A DNA stretch of 64,000 nucleotides from Isoperla grammatica. Taxonomy: Eukaryota; Arthropoda; Insecta; Plecoptera; Perlodidae. Shown here piece by piece: positions 62,519 to 64,000 of this stretch (position 1 is the first letter of the stretch; every line of letters starts with the position of its first letter). Below the pieces are notes generated by a model that saw nothing but the letters and a program-made list of their open reading frames with translations, was not told where the DNA came from and ran no database searches. The translations under genes were made by a program, and so were the position numbers. The DNA lies in contig CAMDTW010000610.1 of the NCBI GenBank assembly GCA_945910005.1, positions 1 to 64,000 on the forward strand, written 5' to 3'.

Positions 62519-64000
62519 CATAAATTGAGTTTTTTGGTCGTTTTTGGTTAAAATATGCATAAAATATAGAAATTGGCTGATTTTAGTCTATCTACCACAA
62601 ACTTCCAGTTTTAAGAGGAATCTTGCATACGGCCGGGATTCCTAAGGGTTTCAACCAAAGTTGACAAATCGTTGTTTTAGAGCGTTTTAGGCTCCAATAA
62701 GCAGAATTTGTCCATTTCGTCACATTTCGATAACTTCTATAGAAGTTACACCCTCCGTTGAAAAATAAGAATTATAGGCTGCATTCTTCAAGAGAATAAT
62801 GAAAATGCCAAAAATTGAGTTTTTTCGTCGTTTTTGGTTAAAATATGCATAAAATATAGAAATTGGCTGATTTTAGTCTATCTACCTCAAACTTCCAGTT
62901 TTAAGAGGAATCTTGCATACGGCTGGGATTCCTAAGGGTTTCAACCAAATTGCACAAATCGTTGTTTTAGAGCGTTTTAGGCTCCATTAAGCACAATTTG
63001 TCCATTTCGTCACATTTCGATAACTTCTATAGAAGTCACACCCTCCGTCGAAAAATAAGAATTATAGGTTGCATTCTTCAAGAGTATAATGAAAATGCAT
63101 AAATTGAGTTTTTTCGTCGTTTTTGGTTAAAATATGCATAAAAAATAGAAATTGGCTGATTTCAGTCTATCTACCACAAACTTCCAGTTTTAAGAGGAAT
63201 CTTGCATACGGCCGGGATTCCTAAGGGTTTCAACCAAAGTTGACAAATCGTTGTTTTAGAGCGTTTCAGGCTCCAATAAGCACAATTTGTCCATTTCGTC
63301 ACATTTCGATAACTTCTATAGAAGTTACACCCTCCGTCGAAAAATAAGAATTATAGGTTGCATTCTTCAAGAGTATAATGAAAATGCATAAATTGAGTTT
63401 TTTCGTCGTTTTTAGTTAAAATATGCATATGAAATAGAAATTGGCTGATTTCAGTCTATCTACCACAAACTTCCAGTTTTAAGAGGAATCTTGCATACGG
63501 CCGGGATTCCTAAGGGTTTCAACCAAAGTTGACAAATCGTTGTTTTAGAGCGTTTCAGGCTCCAATAAGCACAATTTGTCCATTTCGTCACATTTCGATT
63601 ACTTCTATAGAAGTTACAACCTCCGTTGAAAAATAAGAATTATAGGCTGCATTCTTCAAGAGTATAATGAAAATGCATAAATTGAGTTTTTTCGTCGTTT
63701 TTGGTTAAAATATGCATAAAATATAGGAATTGGCTGATTTAAGTCTATCTACCACAAACTTCCAGTTTTAAGAGGAATCTTGCATACGGCTGGGATTCCT
63801 AAGGGTTTCAACCAAATTGCACAAATCGTTGTTTTAGAGCGTTTCAGGCTCCATAAGCACAATTTGTCCATTTCGTCACATTTCGATAACTTCTATAGAA
63901 GTTACACCCTCCGTCGAAAAATAAGAATTATAGGTTGCATTCTTCAAGAGTATAATGAAAATGCATAAATTAAGGTTTTTTCGTCGTTTTTGGTTTAAAT
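62519..64000. repeat. Partial second 11-monomer unit with a D/E hybrid
   Basis: The order is A 62519, B 62808, C 63098, D/E hybrid 63387, F 63676, G from 63964 (cut by the window end). The first four starts are 3,180 bp after those of the preceding unit, while F is only 2,891 bp on, so one monomer is missing. The hybrid opens as D (catatgaaatag, ggccggg, aagggtttc) and ends as E (gattacttc, acaacctcc, aggctgc), placing the exchange between about 63515 and 63598. The last monomer has an atypical taaattaagg head. Confidence 0.85.

Larger units (their letters stand above)
1..64000. repeat. Tandem satellite array, ~289-bp monomer, ~221 copies
   Basis: Every stretch of the window aligns to one unit of about 289 bp repeated head to tail in a single orientation. 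Spacing between equivalent landmarks is a multiple of 288-290 bp throughout; for example B-type starts lie at 289, 2600, 4334, 9248 and 10982. The hand consensus has 101 G or C in 289 (35% GC). Most monomers differ from the consensus at only a few percent of positions, and many differences are shared by sets of monomers rather than private. No unique sequence, gene or transposon breaks the array apart from two copies of a 44-bp insert. Size, homogeneity and length are typical of eukaryotic centromeric or heterochromatic satellites; chromosomal location and species are not determinable here. I do not recognise the family. Confidence 0.98.

Noticed and set aside
1..64000. CRISPR array
   Set aside because: Repeats are contiguous 289-bp units with no unique spacers and no cas genes; the organisation is a satellite.
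1..64000. Telomeric repeats, rDNA or LTR element inside the array
   Set aside because: No run of TTTAGGG/TTAGGG units, no rRNA-like stretch, and no long terminal repeat or polyprotein frame; cctaaggg is only part of the monomer.

Overview
The whole 64 kb window is one uninterrupted satellite DNA array. Its unit is about 289 bp, giving about 221 head-to-tail copies in the same orientation. I see no protein-coding gene, RNA gene, transposon body, telomeric repeat or unique flanking sequence. The array runs off both ends: base 1 is at a monomer boundary and the last monomer, from 63964, is cut. This layout points to a eukaryotic chromosome (centromere, pericentromere, knob or subtelomere). The look is plant-like, but I do not recognise the family and nothing here fixes the organism. 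A hand-built consensus is 289 bp, about 35% GC, with 9 CpG against 8.8 expected.

The monomers fall into recurring variant types that I lettered by diagnostic bases. Examples are A (ggccggg with aagcaga), B (starts ccaaaaattgag), D (catacaaaatag, then tattttgc), E (actacgag with acagctggg), F (288 bp, ccataagc), H (accaaccgttg with gttagtgtgc), O (ttttatgagg), P (aaaccgaaat) and R (ggctctaataag). The types recur in ordered strings, so the array has higher-order structure, but the period changes along the window: offsets of 8, 11, 13, 14, 15, 17 and 23 monomers all occur. It is a mosaic made by repeated unequal exchange rather than one regular higher-order repeat.

Layout: 1-13.3 kb holds a roughly 3.35 kb block and its copy 6.65 kb further on. 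13.3-23.1 kb is a tandem pair of 17-monomer units of 4,913 bp. 22.3-30.6 kb holds further copies at 3,755 and 4,045 bp offsets. 30.6-42.8 kb is an 11- and 15-monomer mosaic with a local cluster of small indels at 31.97-34.91 kb. 44.6-51.6 kb is a very recent 3,805-bp-offset duplication carrying a 44-bp foreign insert in each copy. 45.7-57.9 kb contains five copies of a five-monomer cassette. 59.3-62.5 kb is a clean 11-monomer unit (3,180 bp), followed by a partial second copy in which one monomer was lost through a hybrid junction.

Each monomer also carries local structure: an 18-bp perfect palindrome, helically phased T/A tracts, and a three-state CGGCCG / CGGCTG / CAGCTG site. These could matter for chromatin, but function is inference only.
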